64,000 bases of DNA, taken from contig CAMUPU010000001.1 of NCBI GenBank assembly GCA_947095535.1, forward strand, positions 620,001-684,000, in the 5' to 3' direction. Shown in pieces: positions 22,481 to 35,039 of this stretch; positions within the stretch are counted from its first letter, which is position 1, and the number at the start of each line of letters is the position of its first letter. This DNA comes from Poecilobothrus nobilitatus. Its lineage: Eukaryota; Arthropoda; Insecta; Diptera; Dolichopodidae. The notes beneath the pieces are model-generated. The model saw only the letters and a program-made list of their open reading frames with translations. It made no database searches and was not told the DNA's origin. The position numbers were made by a program, and so were the translations under genes.

Positions 22481-25412
22481 ATTATATTATCAAAATGTAA
22501 GAGAATTACGCACTAAAAGAACACAAGTTTTTAGTAACTCCAAAGTACTAAACTCGGATATATTTATCCGAGTTTAGTACTTTTAGTGCTTACTGAGACT
22601 TAGTTATCTTTTTCTAACAATTTTCTTGAATTTTTGACAATTACTACTTAGTTTATAGGAAAAATAGATATCAAAATGATATTGATATTTTAAATAATTC
22701 ACTGATTCCTAAAGGTGGAGGTGTTCTTATATCGGTTAAAAATAATTTTAACTCTTCACAGGTAGAAATATCTGATTTAATAAACTGCGATGTGTTAAAT
22801 ATTTTAAATCTTTATATTCTATGTTGCCTCCAAATAGTAATGTAAAAGTTTACCAAGATTTCTGCTCAGTTGTTCATTCTTTGAATAATAAATCAAATGA
22901 CCTTGACGAACTCATAATATGTGGGGATCTTAACCTGCCAAATATTAATTGGCAACTTCATTACGAGGACTCATTTAACTACATTCTACATTCCGACTCA
23001 TTTAACTTCTAATGTCGAATCGACAGTTATAGAAAGCTTGCTTGCATGTGGATTTCATCAAATTTCTTCAACTAAAAATGTATTAAATAACCAATTAGAC
23101 CTTCTTTTTACTTCTGACTAGGTAAATGTACCTAGTACATTGACGGCAACACCTCTTTCAAAAATTGATTGTCATCATCTCCCTTTCAGTTTTCTATTTC
23201 ATTATAATTGTTAAAATAAATCGGCATTAAATATCTTATATAAATTTAATTTTTCCAAAACATATGCTTAACAAATTTTGTCTTTCAATTTACTTTAATT
23301 CTTTACTAGATATAAATGATTTAAATAATACGATTGATAAATTTTACTAAGTAATGTACCATGGATTTGCTTTTATATTCCTCGAGTTTGTAATAGAAAT
23401 ATCAATTCAAGCCCAACATGGTATGATGGTAAATTAAGAACTAAAAAAATAAAAAAATAAAACGTATAATGCATATTTAAAAAAGACGGATAATACTTCT
23501 TATTCAAACTTTTTAAATTTATTTACCGCATTTAAAACCTTACTTAGTCTTAAATATAACGCTTACCTAGTAAAATTGCTTCGCAATTTCCTACAGATCC
23601 TTATTTTTTTTGGAAGCTTGTAAACTCAAAACGTATCTAAATCCGATCAATATCCAAATTATATGTCATACAAGGATCAGAATCAAGGATCGCCGATAGT
23701 TATTCTACTTCTTCTTTCGATATTGATGAATCTAATTTTAATCATTTGGAAGACTTTCCAAGTTTACCTCTTCAAAATATTTATTTAACATCAGCCTTAC
23801 AGCTTTATTTAACTAAACTGGGTGATAACTCTGCTCTTGGACCAGATAATCTGCCAGAAATTATTTTAAAGTGTTGCGTCGATTCCCTATCTAATCCTAT
23901 AGCACTTCCTTTTAATAAATCTTTTGCTTCTGGAGTGTTTCCCAATTTATGGAAGGAATCATACATAAGGCCAGTTTATAAAAAAGACTCAAAAAGTAAT
24001 GTAGTGAATTATAGGCCTATTGTTAAACTTTCTAGTTTACCAAAATTATTCGAGCTTATGGTTTTTGATTCAATTTATTGTTTATTGTTTATTGTTCTAA
24101 ATTTATAGTGAACGATCAACATGGATTTGTGAAAAACAGGTCAACTGCAATCAACCTTACAGAAATAGCCTCAATTATTTTGAAAACAATAGAAGTTGGG
24201 CGTCAAACCAACATGGTCTACACTGACTTAAGTAAAGCGTTTTATCTTCTGCCGATTCTCTATAAATTAAAAAATATGGTATTCCTTATTTCTTAATTAA
24301 CTGGATTGACTCATAATTAAAGAACCGTAGCTATAGTGTTTTTTCAGAACAGCCATTTAAGCAACTTTTGTTGTTAATTCTGGAGTACTACAGGATAGTC
24401 ATCTCGAACCATTGTTGTTTATCTCAATATCTCAATAAATGAAGTGACTAAGATTATTCAGAACAGTTCCATAAAAATTTACGCGGACGACATGAAAATC
24501 TTTTAAGAAGTGCGCTCAATGAATGATGCAGACTCATTTCAAAAATATCTTAAAAACTTTATGAACTTGTGTAAATGTAAAAATCTTATTTATACATTGA
24601 TAAATGTGCCGTCATTTCATTTACCCGCTCCTTAAACTTAATCACAAATAATTACACTTTTAATAACAACATAATAAAAAGAATCACTGAATTTAATGAT
24701 CCAATCTCTTGATTGTAAACTTACCTTTAATACACATATTAAAATGATCATTAGTAAAGCAAATTCAATACTAGGTTTTGTAAAAAGATGGGCTAGAGAA
24801 TTTAATGATGCATATATTATAAAATTTTTTTACACGACTTTAGTTCGTCCTTTTCTGGAGTATGCAAATCAGGTCTGGTCTCCACACTATCTTCAACATA
24901 TTTTTAAAATAGAAGCAATACAAATAAATTTCCTAAGGTTCGCTTTCGTCAAAATAAGGGTCATCCCGTAATATTGCCTCCATTGTTGATCGTCTCAAAT
25001 TAATTGACATGAATACTTTAGAGTGTAGACGAGCAGTTATCGGTATTGTTTTTATTACTCAAGTATTTCTTAGCTATATATATAGATTCACACTGCATTA
25101 ACAACATAATATTAATTAACTCAATCAACACACGAACATGTTTTATTTCCGAAGACAAATATTTGATTAATTACGGCAAATTCGAGCCGAGAAATATGAA
25201 TAATAATTTACTTAGTGGATGCCCTATACTCCGCATTGGAATGGCAAGGAAAACAATTTTTTTTGTACTAAACAGCTGTAAAAATTTTATTTTATAAAAT
25301 AAATTTTGTTTTTTATAATTTTGATATTAATTTTAGATTAAGTATAATTATTTAATTGTAAATGTAAAATGTAAATGCTTGAATTAAGTAATAAATAAAT
25401 AAATAAATAATA
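22481..25412 (+). pseudogene. LINE-B ORF2 relic and 3' end
   Basis: Endonuclease pieces: Y-Y-Q-N-V-R (22487), G-G-G-V-L-I-S-V-K (22711), I-C-G-D-L-N-L-P-N-I-N-W (22917-22952), N-Q-L-D-L-L-F-T-S-D (23089-23118) and D-C-H-H-L-P near 23170, the final catalytic His region. RT pieces: L-G-P-D-N-L-P (23839), N-Y-R-P-I (24007), then V-Y-T-D-L-S-K-A-F near 24220 and an A-D-D-M-K-I block near 24485. C-terminal pieces: F-L-E-Y-A-N-Q-V-W-S-P (24855) and N-Y-G-K-F-E-P-R (25170). It ends in an (AATA)n tail at 25388-25412. There are many stops and frameshifts. Jockey/CR1 supergroup. Confidence 0.75.
22542..22583. repeat. Perfect 17-base inverted repeat, 8-base loop
   Basis: AAAGTACTAAACTCGGA (22542-22558) and its exact reverse complement (22567-22583) enclose an 8-base loop. 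The left arm fits the LINE coding sequence; the right arm breaks it and introduces the stop that ends the preceding frame. Confidence 0.9.
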
Positions 25413-25416
25413 TATA

Positions 25417-25757
25417 AGCCGCTATATATACATATATCTACAACCTCTTATTCTATTCATTAAAATAACAGATACGATATGTATATAAACATAAATAAAT
25501 ACAAGTATGTATGTATACCAATATCATATATAAAATATAAATTCTTCAAACAACCGTTATATTTTTTATTTATTTCAACTGTTTTGTACTACGCAACAAT
25601 TTTTATTATTGCAACAAAAGTTCAAAAAAAAAAAAAAAACTCATATAAATTCTTGTCATAAAATTTTTTTAGAAAATATTAGAAAAAAAATCAAGTCACA
25701 CGTTTTAAGATATATTATTAAGAAAAGCTGTTAATAGAAATAAAAACATAATTTTAA
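25417..25757 (-). mobile_element. Helentron, left segment (split by LINE-C)
   Basis: GATACGATATGTATATAAAC, AAATTCTTCAAACAACCGTTAT, GTACTACGCA and GCTGTTAATAGAAATAA follow the order of the intact copy at 44275-44570. The match breaks off near 25757 and resumes at 29106 after LINE-C. The part left of 25417 is missing, replaced by the LINE-B tail. Confidence 0.75.
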
Positions 25758-25956
25758 ATTTAATTAACAAATAAATTGTGTTGTCAAGCTCGCGGTATTC
25801 ATATCATACACATATAATTTTTATAATTTTTATCGTTTCTTTATCAATTTAAATTTTAATTTGATATTTCACTTTTTTATCTAATTATAAATTTTAATTT
25901 GCTGATGTTTACTTGATTTTTATTGATTCTTAAAATTTTACAAAATTACCAATTTT

Positions 25957-28875
25957 AATGTAAATTTCTGCAATAGACGCGGTTTACAGACGAATTTCGA
26001 TGCTGTCACTTGCCATTTAAATTCTAGCAAACCAGCAATTCTTGCCCTATGTGAAACTCAAGTTAACGGCCAGAATGATAATTTTAATATTACTGGCTAC
26101 ACTCTCGTTTCACATTTCGTGTCTAAAAGAGGTTTCGCCATCTATATTAAAAATGACACAGCTTTCAACACTCTTAATAAATTCAAATGTTCTAGCCCAA
26201 CTTTCCACTATGTTTGGGTAAAAATCCTCGTTAGAAAGCAAGTCATACATTTCTGTTTCTTATACAGATCACCCAACTCAAGTGAAGAGGAAACTGTTGT
26301 GGAAATTGAAAATCTCTCAAACCAGATCAATGAAATTTTGGATTCATATCCAGGAACTGAAATTGTTCTGGCGGGTGATTTCAATATTCATAATAGAGAC
26401 TGGCTTCACTTTTCTAGTAACACTTCTCTGAGTCAAAACTCAATTGGGAAACAAGTTGAACTATTCTCATCTCTTTTCCACCTTTCTCAACTTGTCCAAA
26501 ATCCCACTAGGATCCCAGATCGTGCTGATCAAGAAAGCTACCTCTTGGATCTGTTCCTGACCACACACCCTGAAAAATATGTGGTTTCAGTTGGTTGCCC
26601 CCTGGGTGGCTCCGACCATTGTTTAGCTAAAACAAGTTTCCGGGTAGGCCCAATTACCAATCAAAGGACTCCTTCCAGAAAATTAGTATGGCGATACAGC
26701 CATGCGAACTGGGAGGGTCTTAACAGTTTTTTCAGATCCTTTGATTGGTGATTGTGCTTCCGCGATAGGAATGTCGACTTTGCTGCAAATGCGATTTGTG
26801 AAACAATTTTACTTGGAATGAGGTTATTTATACCTCACTCCATGAGAACTATTAAACGGAAATCCAAATCTTGGTTCAATCGCATTTGCAGTGAAGCCAT
26901 CCTTAAAAAGGAGGAGGCTTTTAAACTGTATCAAAGCAATAGGTCGGAGGCTCTCAGGGCAAACTATATAGTGGTTCGAAACAGGTGCAAGAGAGTTATC
27001 AACAGGCAAAAATTCTTATTCAACCTAAAGTTGAAACGCAAACTTATCCACATGCCTAAGAATAGCAAATCCTTTTGGTCATTTGCAAAAAGTTTAAAAG
27101 AGGAAGCTAGCGGGTCTTCTTTTCCTCCGCTTGTTGATATTAATAACATGATTGTGTCAGATTCCAAAGAGAAAGCGAACTTGTTTGGCAAGCAGTTCTC
27201 TTTCAACTCGACACTGCCTCAGTCAACTTTAAAGCCACCAACTGTTCCTGAAGTTGACTACTCCTTCGGTAAAATATACTTTAGGCCAAGAGCAGTGATG
27301 AAAATCTGGAAAAATCTTGATGCAAAAAAATCAGCCGGTCCAGATGGTATCACTACCATGGTTCTTAAAAATACCTATTCAAGTATTTCAAAACCTCTAC
27401 GCAACCTTTTCTATCTTTCCTTTACTTCGGGTATTCACCATACCCAATGGAAGGTTGCGCTTGTTTTCCCAATTCCAAAAAAAGGTAATAAAACCGATCC
27501 CTCTAAGTACCATCCTATTGCTATAACCTCGGTTCTTTCCAAAGTAATGGAAAAAATAATAAACCAGAAGCTTTTGAAATATCTGGATCGTAGAGGTTTG
27601 CTTCATGATCGACAATACGGGTTCAGAGCCTGTCGTTCAACCGGTGATCTCATGACTTACCTTTGCGAAAAGTTGAATATCAGTCTTCACCATTCTGGTG
27701 AATCTGATGTAGTGGCTGTGGAAATTTTATAAAGCGTTCGACCGAGTCTGGCATGATGCTTTATTAGCAAAATGCAAAGCGTTAGGACTAGGTAAGGTCT
27801 TTCTAAAATGGATTGGAGATTTCCTTTCGAATCGCATGATTCGGGTACTTGTCGATGGTTATTCATCTGACAATTTTATAATTAATGCTGGTGTCCCTCA
27901 GGGATCGGTTTTGCCCCCACTCTCTTCTTAATATTTATCAATGACCTACTTTCAATTACCTGCAATCCAATCCATAGTTTCGCAGATGACAGCACCCTTG
28001 TAGCTTCCTATGAATTTCATGGCCGCTGTGGTATTAATCACCAAACTAATAGAACAGCAAGAAACTTCACTATCAGTGAGCTAAATAATGATTTAGCGAA
28101 AATCCAAAAATGGGGTGAAAGCAACAGAGTTGATTTCAACACCAAAAAAACGCATTGCTGTTTAATCTCGCGTAAAGTAGCTACTACTACACCCAACCTG
28201 ACTAACGGGTGAGGCTTTGCAGCACTCAACAGATTTAAACATTCTGGGCATCGAGTTAAATCAGAAATTGACCTGGTCAAATCATATTTTTTGTATAGCT
28301 AAAGATGCTGCCAAATGTCTAGGTTTCTTGTACCGCTGTAAAGCTTACTTCTCTCCTTCCGATCTTCATCTATCATCTATAAAATGTACATTAAGCCCAA
28401 AATGGAGTATAATGCACATATTAGGGCTGGAACGCCCCTAACAGCGCTGGGTTTTCTCGACAAAGTGCAAAACAGAGCTATTCGCCTTATTGGCGACCCC
28501 AGTGTTACCTCAACGCTCACTCCACTTTGCCATCGCCGTACTGTTGGGTCATTGACCCTCTTTTATAGATACCTTGTAGATGTGAACACCTGTTCTAAAG
28601 AAATAAAACAATTGATGCCTCCACTCAAAGTTTTCCAACGTGAAACGAGGAGTGCAACAGATGCCCACCCATGCACTGTCGAACTATCAAGATGGCGCAA
28701 TACAGCATTCGGGAATTCGTTTGTCATGCGCACGTCGCGTTTATGGAACCTTTTGCCCGCACATGTGTTCCCAAAAGTTGGTAATTCATTTGTGTACGAT
28801 ATATCGAAATTCAAGAAGAACACTAACATATTTCTTCAAAATAACTATCCAAATTTTTCCCTTCATCCTCCATAA
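25957..28875 (+). pseudogene. LINE-C ORF2 (endonuclease and reverse transcriptase), nearly complete
   Basis: Endonuclease at 25957-26700: F-C-N-R-R-G-L-Q, L-C-E-T-Q near 26050, A-G-D-F-N-I-H-N (26371-26394) and G-G-S-D-H-C-L-A (26605-26628) carry the catalytic Glu, Asp, Asn and His positions. Reverse transcriptase: S-A-G-P-D-G-I (27331), K-Y-H-P-I-A-I-T-S-V (27508), K-A-F-D-R-V-W-H (about 27733), G-V-P-Q-G-S-V-L (27889) and F-A-D-D (about 27980-27991). A C-terminal region follows to 28875. Lesions I see: TGA at 26749, frameshifts near 27728 and 27918, a stop near 28209 and one more shift near 28400. All other blocks are in place, so this is the youngest LINE here. The ORF1 part is missing (5' truncation). 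Jockey/CR1 supergroup. Confidence 0.85.
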
Positions 28876-29105
28876 TCCCAATTTTCCTATATTCAAACTC
28901 CCAAGTATTCCTTCCCCCATCCTTTTCCACAAAACCAAGCTGTACATTATATTATTATGTATTAAAGGACCAATCCTATAGTTTGGTTTTAAAGGGGGTG
29001 GTTTTGGTTGGTTAAAGTCCAACACTACTCAGAGGAACCTCGTGAAGTTTTTTTGGGTGACTTTTGATGTTTCCCACCGTCTCTCGTACAAAAAAAAAAA
29101 AAAAA
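28876..29105 (+). mobile_element. LINE-C 3' UTR with poly-A tail
   Basis: It contains TTTAAAGGGGGTGGTTTTGG and TTAAAGTCCAACACTACTC, repeated antisense at 14511-14652, and ends in about 18 A residues (29089-29106). The A-tail abuts Helentron sequence, marking the insertion point. Confidence 0.8.
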
Positions 29106-29853
29106 AATGTTGGACCTATAATTTTTGTGTATTACTTCAAAAAAAATTTGGGCAGATTTTCAAGTTACAGGTGTTTAAAAATAGGGAATTTTCTGTTTTG
29201 ACTACTTAAAACTCCTAAACGGGGGCCGATAAAAAAAAAATTTTTTTGATTTCAAGTTTCCAACTTAAACCGTTTAGAAGATAGAAGGGTTAAAGGATTT
29301 TGCAAAATTTGACTTTGGCATAACGGTAAATTAAGACACCGCTTGGCCATAAAAGCAGCTATCGTTTGAAGTTTTCCGAATGAACATGTACCTTACAGAA
29401 GAATTGTGTTATAAGAATTTAAATATAGAGCTTTTTCGAAATTTGGAGGGCTGAAGCTCTGTAATGGGTGGGATTGCAGAAAAAAGTTGTTCCATAAAAT
29501 TATTTTTTTTAGAATATCTATCATCATTTAAATGGCTCTACTTCAAACGATGTATAACTTTTGAAAAATTTGTCTGAAAAGTTGTTCGGAAGCTACCCGA
29601 AGTTTTGGTCGGATCTCAACCTAAAAAAATAGGGAACTTACAAATTGATCCTAAAATATTGTATGTTAATTTAAATTATCTTAGTTTTTGAGTTATTGTG
29701 CTGACGTACGGATGAACGGACAAAGCTTAATCGACCCAGAATTTGATTCTGATCAGATCCATACCTTCGAAAATATATCTAGCTTGTTTATTTCGAGGTG
29801 TTGCAAACGGAGGAGTAATTTTATTATACCCGGTACTTAGCGTACGAGTATAA
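29106..29853 (-). mobile_element. Helentron, right segment with 5' end
   Basis: It resumes the copy broken at 25757 with ATTTTTGTGTATTACTTC, then AACTTAAACCGTTTAGAAG, GACGTACGGATGAACGGAC (a decayed CCGT block) and TTTCGAGGTGTTGCAAACGG. It ends at the terminal hairpin TTATACCCGGTACTTAG-CGTACGAGTATAA, the 5' end on the minus strand. Confidence 0.8.
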
Positions 29854-30249
29854 AAAGATGAAATGGGTTAGCATATTCTTAAATATCCTTTTCGTCCTTA
29901 AAGGCCGAAATGCGGGGATAGTGACATGTTTTAGAAAAGATGACGTTACAAGGTACCGTTAACATATATTGACTTTGCCCTACGCGGGGTCCCATTATCT
30001 TTAGAATCACTTTTTTATCTTAAATTTAATTAACGTAAAGATTTTTTTCGTACAGATAATTTTTAAAATTTTTTTGTTTTATTTTTTCAGTGTTTAGCTT
30101 ATTCAATATCAATAGCCCTAATGTATTACTAAATTTGTTTTTAAATTACTGAAATTTCTGATCTTATAAAATGAAAACAAACAACATACTCCTATGCACA
30201 TAATTTGAAATAAACATTTCTTTCTGTTTTCATTATTACTTGTTCAATG
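29854..30249. other. No gene seen
   Basis: Slightly less AT-rich at 29880-30000, without recognisable content. Confidence 0.35.
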
Positions 30250-31130
30250 ATGATTATTATTATTATTATTATTGTTGTTGTTAATTTGAACACTATTTAT
30301 ACTAACAATATCATTATAATTTTTTTTATTATATTTAGTATCATCGTAATTAGCGTTATTTTGGACTATTTCAATTGGTTTATTATGGTCTTTTTCTGTT
30401 ATATGTAATTGCTAGTAGCCCAGTTTTTTTCTTTTAGTTTGTACATTAGTTTGTATTGAAAAGCAAGACACGGTCTGCTGAAAGTTTTATGATATACATC
30501 TAAATTGCATTCTAAATTTTCGTTATATTACAGGCAGTTTATCGATTTTATTGATGTTTCTTGTTTGCATTCACTGTTTTTTTTCCTAATGGCGCTTCAA
30601 GCAAATTTCAGCGCTCCTACACTCCGCTAATTTGTGATTAAAGTCTTCGCTTTTAAGAAACTTTGGTATGTTTGTAGCGCCAAGTATAAATAGTGGTAAT
30701 CTTTCTATTACATACTATTTTTTTAATTTTATTTGAACATATAAGATTTTTAAATCCATGTTTTTAAGCATTATTTCGTCTGACTAGCATGATTGCCGTA
30801 AGTTCCCAGCTATAAATTTGGTTGATCTGATGTTTTTTTTCATAAGTATGCCATTCTAATTTCACTTCATTAAGCTTTCTCAATTCTCTGTATTCCCTTG
30901 CTGTCGACATTAATTTTTAATTCTTTGTATTGGGTATTCTTTTTATTAACTTCGGAGTATTCTACAATATTAGTTAATATAGCCAGAGGAAGTTTGATTT
31001 TTATCGCAAAATTAGCTTTTTCAGTAATAGATTTCACGTTATTTTCCTAGCTTTTTACTGTTCTTGCTTTACTTTTTTTTTAGAATCCAGATTGGTAAAC
31101 CATCTAGTTCTTCTTCATTTGTACAATACT
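30250..31130 (-). pseudogene. Jockey-like LINE ORF1 (gag-like) relic, minus strand
   Basis: Read on the minus strand, pieces match the jockey/BS/Doc-type ORF1: E-E-E-L-D-G-L-P near 31110, a Y-K-E-L-K-I-N-V-D block near 30915, L-E-W-H-T-Y-E-K-K near 30855, and a poly-Asn run near 30265 (the ATT repeats on the plus strand). No zinc knuckle survives. Plus-strand frames here are shadows. Confidence 0.55.
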
Positions 31131-31740
31131 CTAAGGTACTTTTTGTTATTTTGTTAATTTTTAATTTTCTTTTCGAAGAATGCAAAATTTCTTATTATTT
31201 TCATGTAAAATGGCCTGCATTTGGATTACTCTCAACATTGTTTTTATAGTTGTCATCCGACTTATTAATTTTATATATTTTTTTCAATCTTTTAGAGAAG
31301 TAATATTAGTAATATGGACTTCCTGCTTAGCCTAGTTATTCAATTAGTAAGCGTAGAAATGTACTAACTTTTACTCTAAATCGTGTGGTTATTCCGCGTT
31401 CATTTCTCGTTGGGACACATCACATAATATTAATAACACATAATACATCTACATATTAATAAGTTCAATGTCCAATAATCCGTTGACTCGGCTAATTTTA
31501 ATGTTAATGTAGCTCGATTCAATGTCCAATATCCTGTAGCTCGCCTAATTAATATTATATTTTTATTTATGAATTACTTATCTTATACTGTTTTATTTTT
31601 GAATTATATAAGTTTTTTAGTTTTTTCTAAATTTGAATTTTATATTAAGGTTTTTACTTCTTTCTTAGTTCCTTTCTTGACATGTAATAATTAAAAGTTT
31701 TCAATCTATGTTTATACAGTGCGCTTAAGCTAGTTACTGT
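31131..31740. other. No gene; two short direct repeats
   Basis: TTCAATGTCCAATA with downstream CTCG.CTAATT recurs at 31464 and 31518 (period 54). The rest is AT-rich. Confidence 0.45.
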
Positions 31741-31905
31741 TTGCGTGGCCGTACTTTTCAAAACGAAAACATGCTATGTTTTCGAGAATTTACTTTTATC
31801 TATGTTTCTATGTTTTCTACATAGTAGAAATCTACAATCTACTTTTATCTATGTTTCTATGTTATGAGAATCTATGTTTTCGAGAATCTGACCACTAAAA
31901 TGTAT
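31741..31905. repeat. 49-base tandem repeat before LINE-D
   Basis: ACTTTTATCTATGTTTCTATG occurs at 31792 and 31841, with TCTATGTTTTCGAGAAT on both sides. LINE 5' UTRs sometimes carry such monomers. Confidence 0.55.
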
Positions 31906-31912
31906 AAGTGCG

Positions 31913-34618
31913 ATGCTGGTTAATAATAGTGGTGCTAGTTCGGTATTGATTCCCAGTATAGTTCTGAAAAATGCCTTTAATGATGTAAATGCGCTTAAAA
32001 TAATTTATATCAATATCAGAAGTTTGTTTTCTAAAATTGATGCATTGAGACGCTGTATTTCGTGGCTGGAGATGTGGCTGGACCTTGATATTAATTCATA
32101 TATGGTAAGGATTCCTGGTTTTAGGCTGTATAGATGTGATCGAGCCAAATTAGATGGAATGGGTAATTTAATGCGGTATAGGGGAAGTTCGATATATGTT
32201 AAATGTGGTCTTCCTGTCAGGATGTTGTGCCAGTCTTATGAATCTGATGGCATTGAATTTATTTTAGTTGTAACTAAGGTTAAAAATAGGACAATCATGT
32301 TAGGTACTGTTTACTTCGCACATCCGGCTGCATATAAATCTGATCCTTTAAATAAGGATTTCGATAAATTGTGTAGTAATTTCGATAATATTGTAATTGG
32401 AGGCGACTTTAACATTGACTTGCTTGATAATAATAGCGTATTAAAAAAAGTATTCTTCAAAAAAACAATAACCATTACTTCAATGTAATTAATACTGAAG
32501 TTCCAATGAGTTTCGACAGTAGTTTCTATTCTTTATTGGACTTATTCTTGATTTCAACAGAAAGCATCAGAGAAATTAAGAAGTCCAGTCAAGTATCACT
32601 TCCTAGTTTGTCTGATTATGACATGATCTATGTTAGTTGTAAGATTAATGTTGATGTGCCAGTAAAAAATTACTTCTAGAGATTATAAAAACATTGACAT
32701 TGATCTTCTTTTAGATTCTGCGTTTTTGATAAATTAGGCTCATTTATATGCTCTTGAAATGATTGATACCAAAATTTATTACTGTAATGACACGGTAACT
32801 CATCTTTTCAAGGAGCATGTACCGTCCCGTTGTACTCTACCTAGGAAGGATTATACCATACTTTAACTCTGCAATAAGGCAAAAGGAAATTCAGAGAGGT
32901 GCAGCTTATAATTCCTGGAAGCAAACTAAAGATGTAGATCGCAGAAATTCTTTCAAGAAACTTAGGAACGAGGTAAATCTTCTTATTAAACAGGCGAAAA
33001 AAACGGTATTATAGTAGAATTTTGAATGATGAACAAACAACTAGACAGCTATGGTCTAACTTGGTCAAATTAGGCTGTACTGAAGGGAAAAACTGTGATA
33101 GCTTTGTTGATGTTGATGTTAACAAATTAGAATCTTTATTTTGTGAAACTCCTGTTAGTTATAATATTGATTTTTGCAATATATCGTCAAGTAATTTTTA
33201 TTGTTTTTTTGCATTTCGCAATATCGACATAAATTAAGTGAATTGTACTCTAATTGGAATTAAATCAGATGCTATTGGACCTAACCAAATTTCTCCTAAA
33301 TTTTTGAAACTTCTTGCTCCCGTAATTTTACCTTCTATCTTACATATTTTCAATTTTATTTAAAGCACTGGCATTTAGCCTTCAGACTGGAAGTCTGCCA
33401 AAATTATTCCTGTTCCCAAAAAATGTGTCCCTCGTTAAAAAATATTCAAAAAATAAGTATATTGCCCTTTCTATCTAAGATATTTGAAGCTATACTATAT
33501 CTGCAGATTACTCGATATTTAGATGATAACAACCTATTGTTTAAGTTCCAGTCAGGATTCATAAAGCAGAATAGCACTGTACATTGATGTTGACAAAAAG
33601 AATCCTGTTATTCTATTACTCTTAGACTTCTCTAAAGCTTTTGATTGTGTAAATCAAAATTTGCTTTGCAAAAAATTGGAGTTGTCTTTTGGTTTTGTGT
33701 CATCTGCTGTCAAGTTATTTAATATTAATCTGTCCAAAAGAAAGTTATATTATTAAATATTTACCAAAAATTGAATTAAAATGTGGTGTACGGAAAGGTT
33801 ACTTTCTAGGACCTCTAAGTGTAGATTATACGCTGATGATGTCCAACTCTACATTAGTGGTCCCATTACTAATATTATTTCTTACATTGGGAAAATGAAT
33901 GATGATCTTGATTTCATTCTATTTTGGTCTAAAATTAATAGACTTAAACTGAATGCCACTAAATCACAAGCATTGATTGTTTGTTCTACGAAAATCGACA
34001 CGACATTGCTACATAAAATTAAAACGAATAAGTCTTCAGTTGAATATGTTTGCAAAGTAAAAAATGTACGTCTTATTTTTAATAATTCATCAACTTGGAA
34101 TGATCATGTTGATCGCATATCTTAAAATGTTCACAATGTCTCGAAGAAACTTTGGAAATATTCTTGCTTTTTAAGTGAATGGATTAAACACAAATTCGTG
34201 CTTGCTTTATTAGTTTCACACTTCTTATACTGTGATATTGTATATGCAGGCATGTCTTCTGTTGAATGCTATCGTTTGCAATCGATCTTTAATTCTTGTA
34301 CTCGTTTTGTTGTTAACAGACACAAATTTGATCACATAAGTGCTGTCTTAGATTTAATATTGGTTACCACACTAAGTACATTACAGATAAATTACAGATA
34401 ATTGCAGATATATTGCTACTTTGAAGAAAATACAATTATATCTTATGCGATCTTATTTGTCTGAAAAAGTTGTTACTGGTAGGTCGTTAAAATGTAGGAA
34501 TTTTATTATTCCTCGCCACAGGACATTTATCTTTTTTGGTAAAGGCAACTATAATAAGATATGCTGGAATGGGATTATAGACTCGTTAATTATTCATAAA
34601 ATGTATATTAGGTAATTA
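31913..34618 (+). pseudogene. LINE-D ORF2 relic
   Basis: Endonuclease: I-Y-I-N-I-R-S-L-F-S-K near 32006, I-P-G-F-R-L-Y-R-C-D-R near 32111, I-G-G-D-F-N-I-D-L near 32397 (catalytic Asp and Asn). RT: I-G-P-N-Q-I-S near 33275, then L-D-F-S-K-A-F-D near 33625 and Y-A-D-D-V-Q-L-Y (33829-33852). A short deletion removes the residues between F-L-G-P-L and the Y-A-D-D block. The C-terminal region continues to 34618, followed by an A/T-rich tail. The endonuclease glutamate block is damaged, with M-W-L instead of the expected E-T-W-L. Jockey/CR1 supergroup. Confidence 0.75.
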
Positions 34619-34639
34619 TTTATATTACTGTTATTAATT

Positions 34640-34980
34640 ATTATTTTTAGATTTAGATTTATAGATTTAGATTTATTAATATATAAAATTTTATTTTATT
34701 TTTATTTATTTATTTAACAATTAACCCACACTTAAGACGATTAGTCTTTTAAATAGAACAAAATAAGAAAAAAAAAACAATGCACATAAAAAGGAAAATA
34801 AGAACAATCATTATTAAAAGAAAAATTATTAACAATTTAAATAAGGAAAAACTAAAACTATGATGAATATACACTGCACATACCACTTAAACACAAACTT
34901 CAATCACGATTATAAACTAATTTTGAAAATGCTCTCTACTGAGCCAAATAAATTCTTTTAAATTATCAATGCGCAATATA
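34640..34980. other. AT-rich; possible antisense LINE tail
   Basis: TTTATTTTTATTTATTTATT (34691-34715) is an (AATA)n tail on the minus strand, as in LINE-F at 55894. It may mark a short antisense LINE end reaching to about 34900. No coding signal. Confidence 0.35.
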
Positions 34981-35039
34981 GGACTCTCTGTTTAGCAGAA
35001 ATCTCAGAGGAAAGTATTAAACATGAATTCTATCCACAA

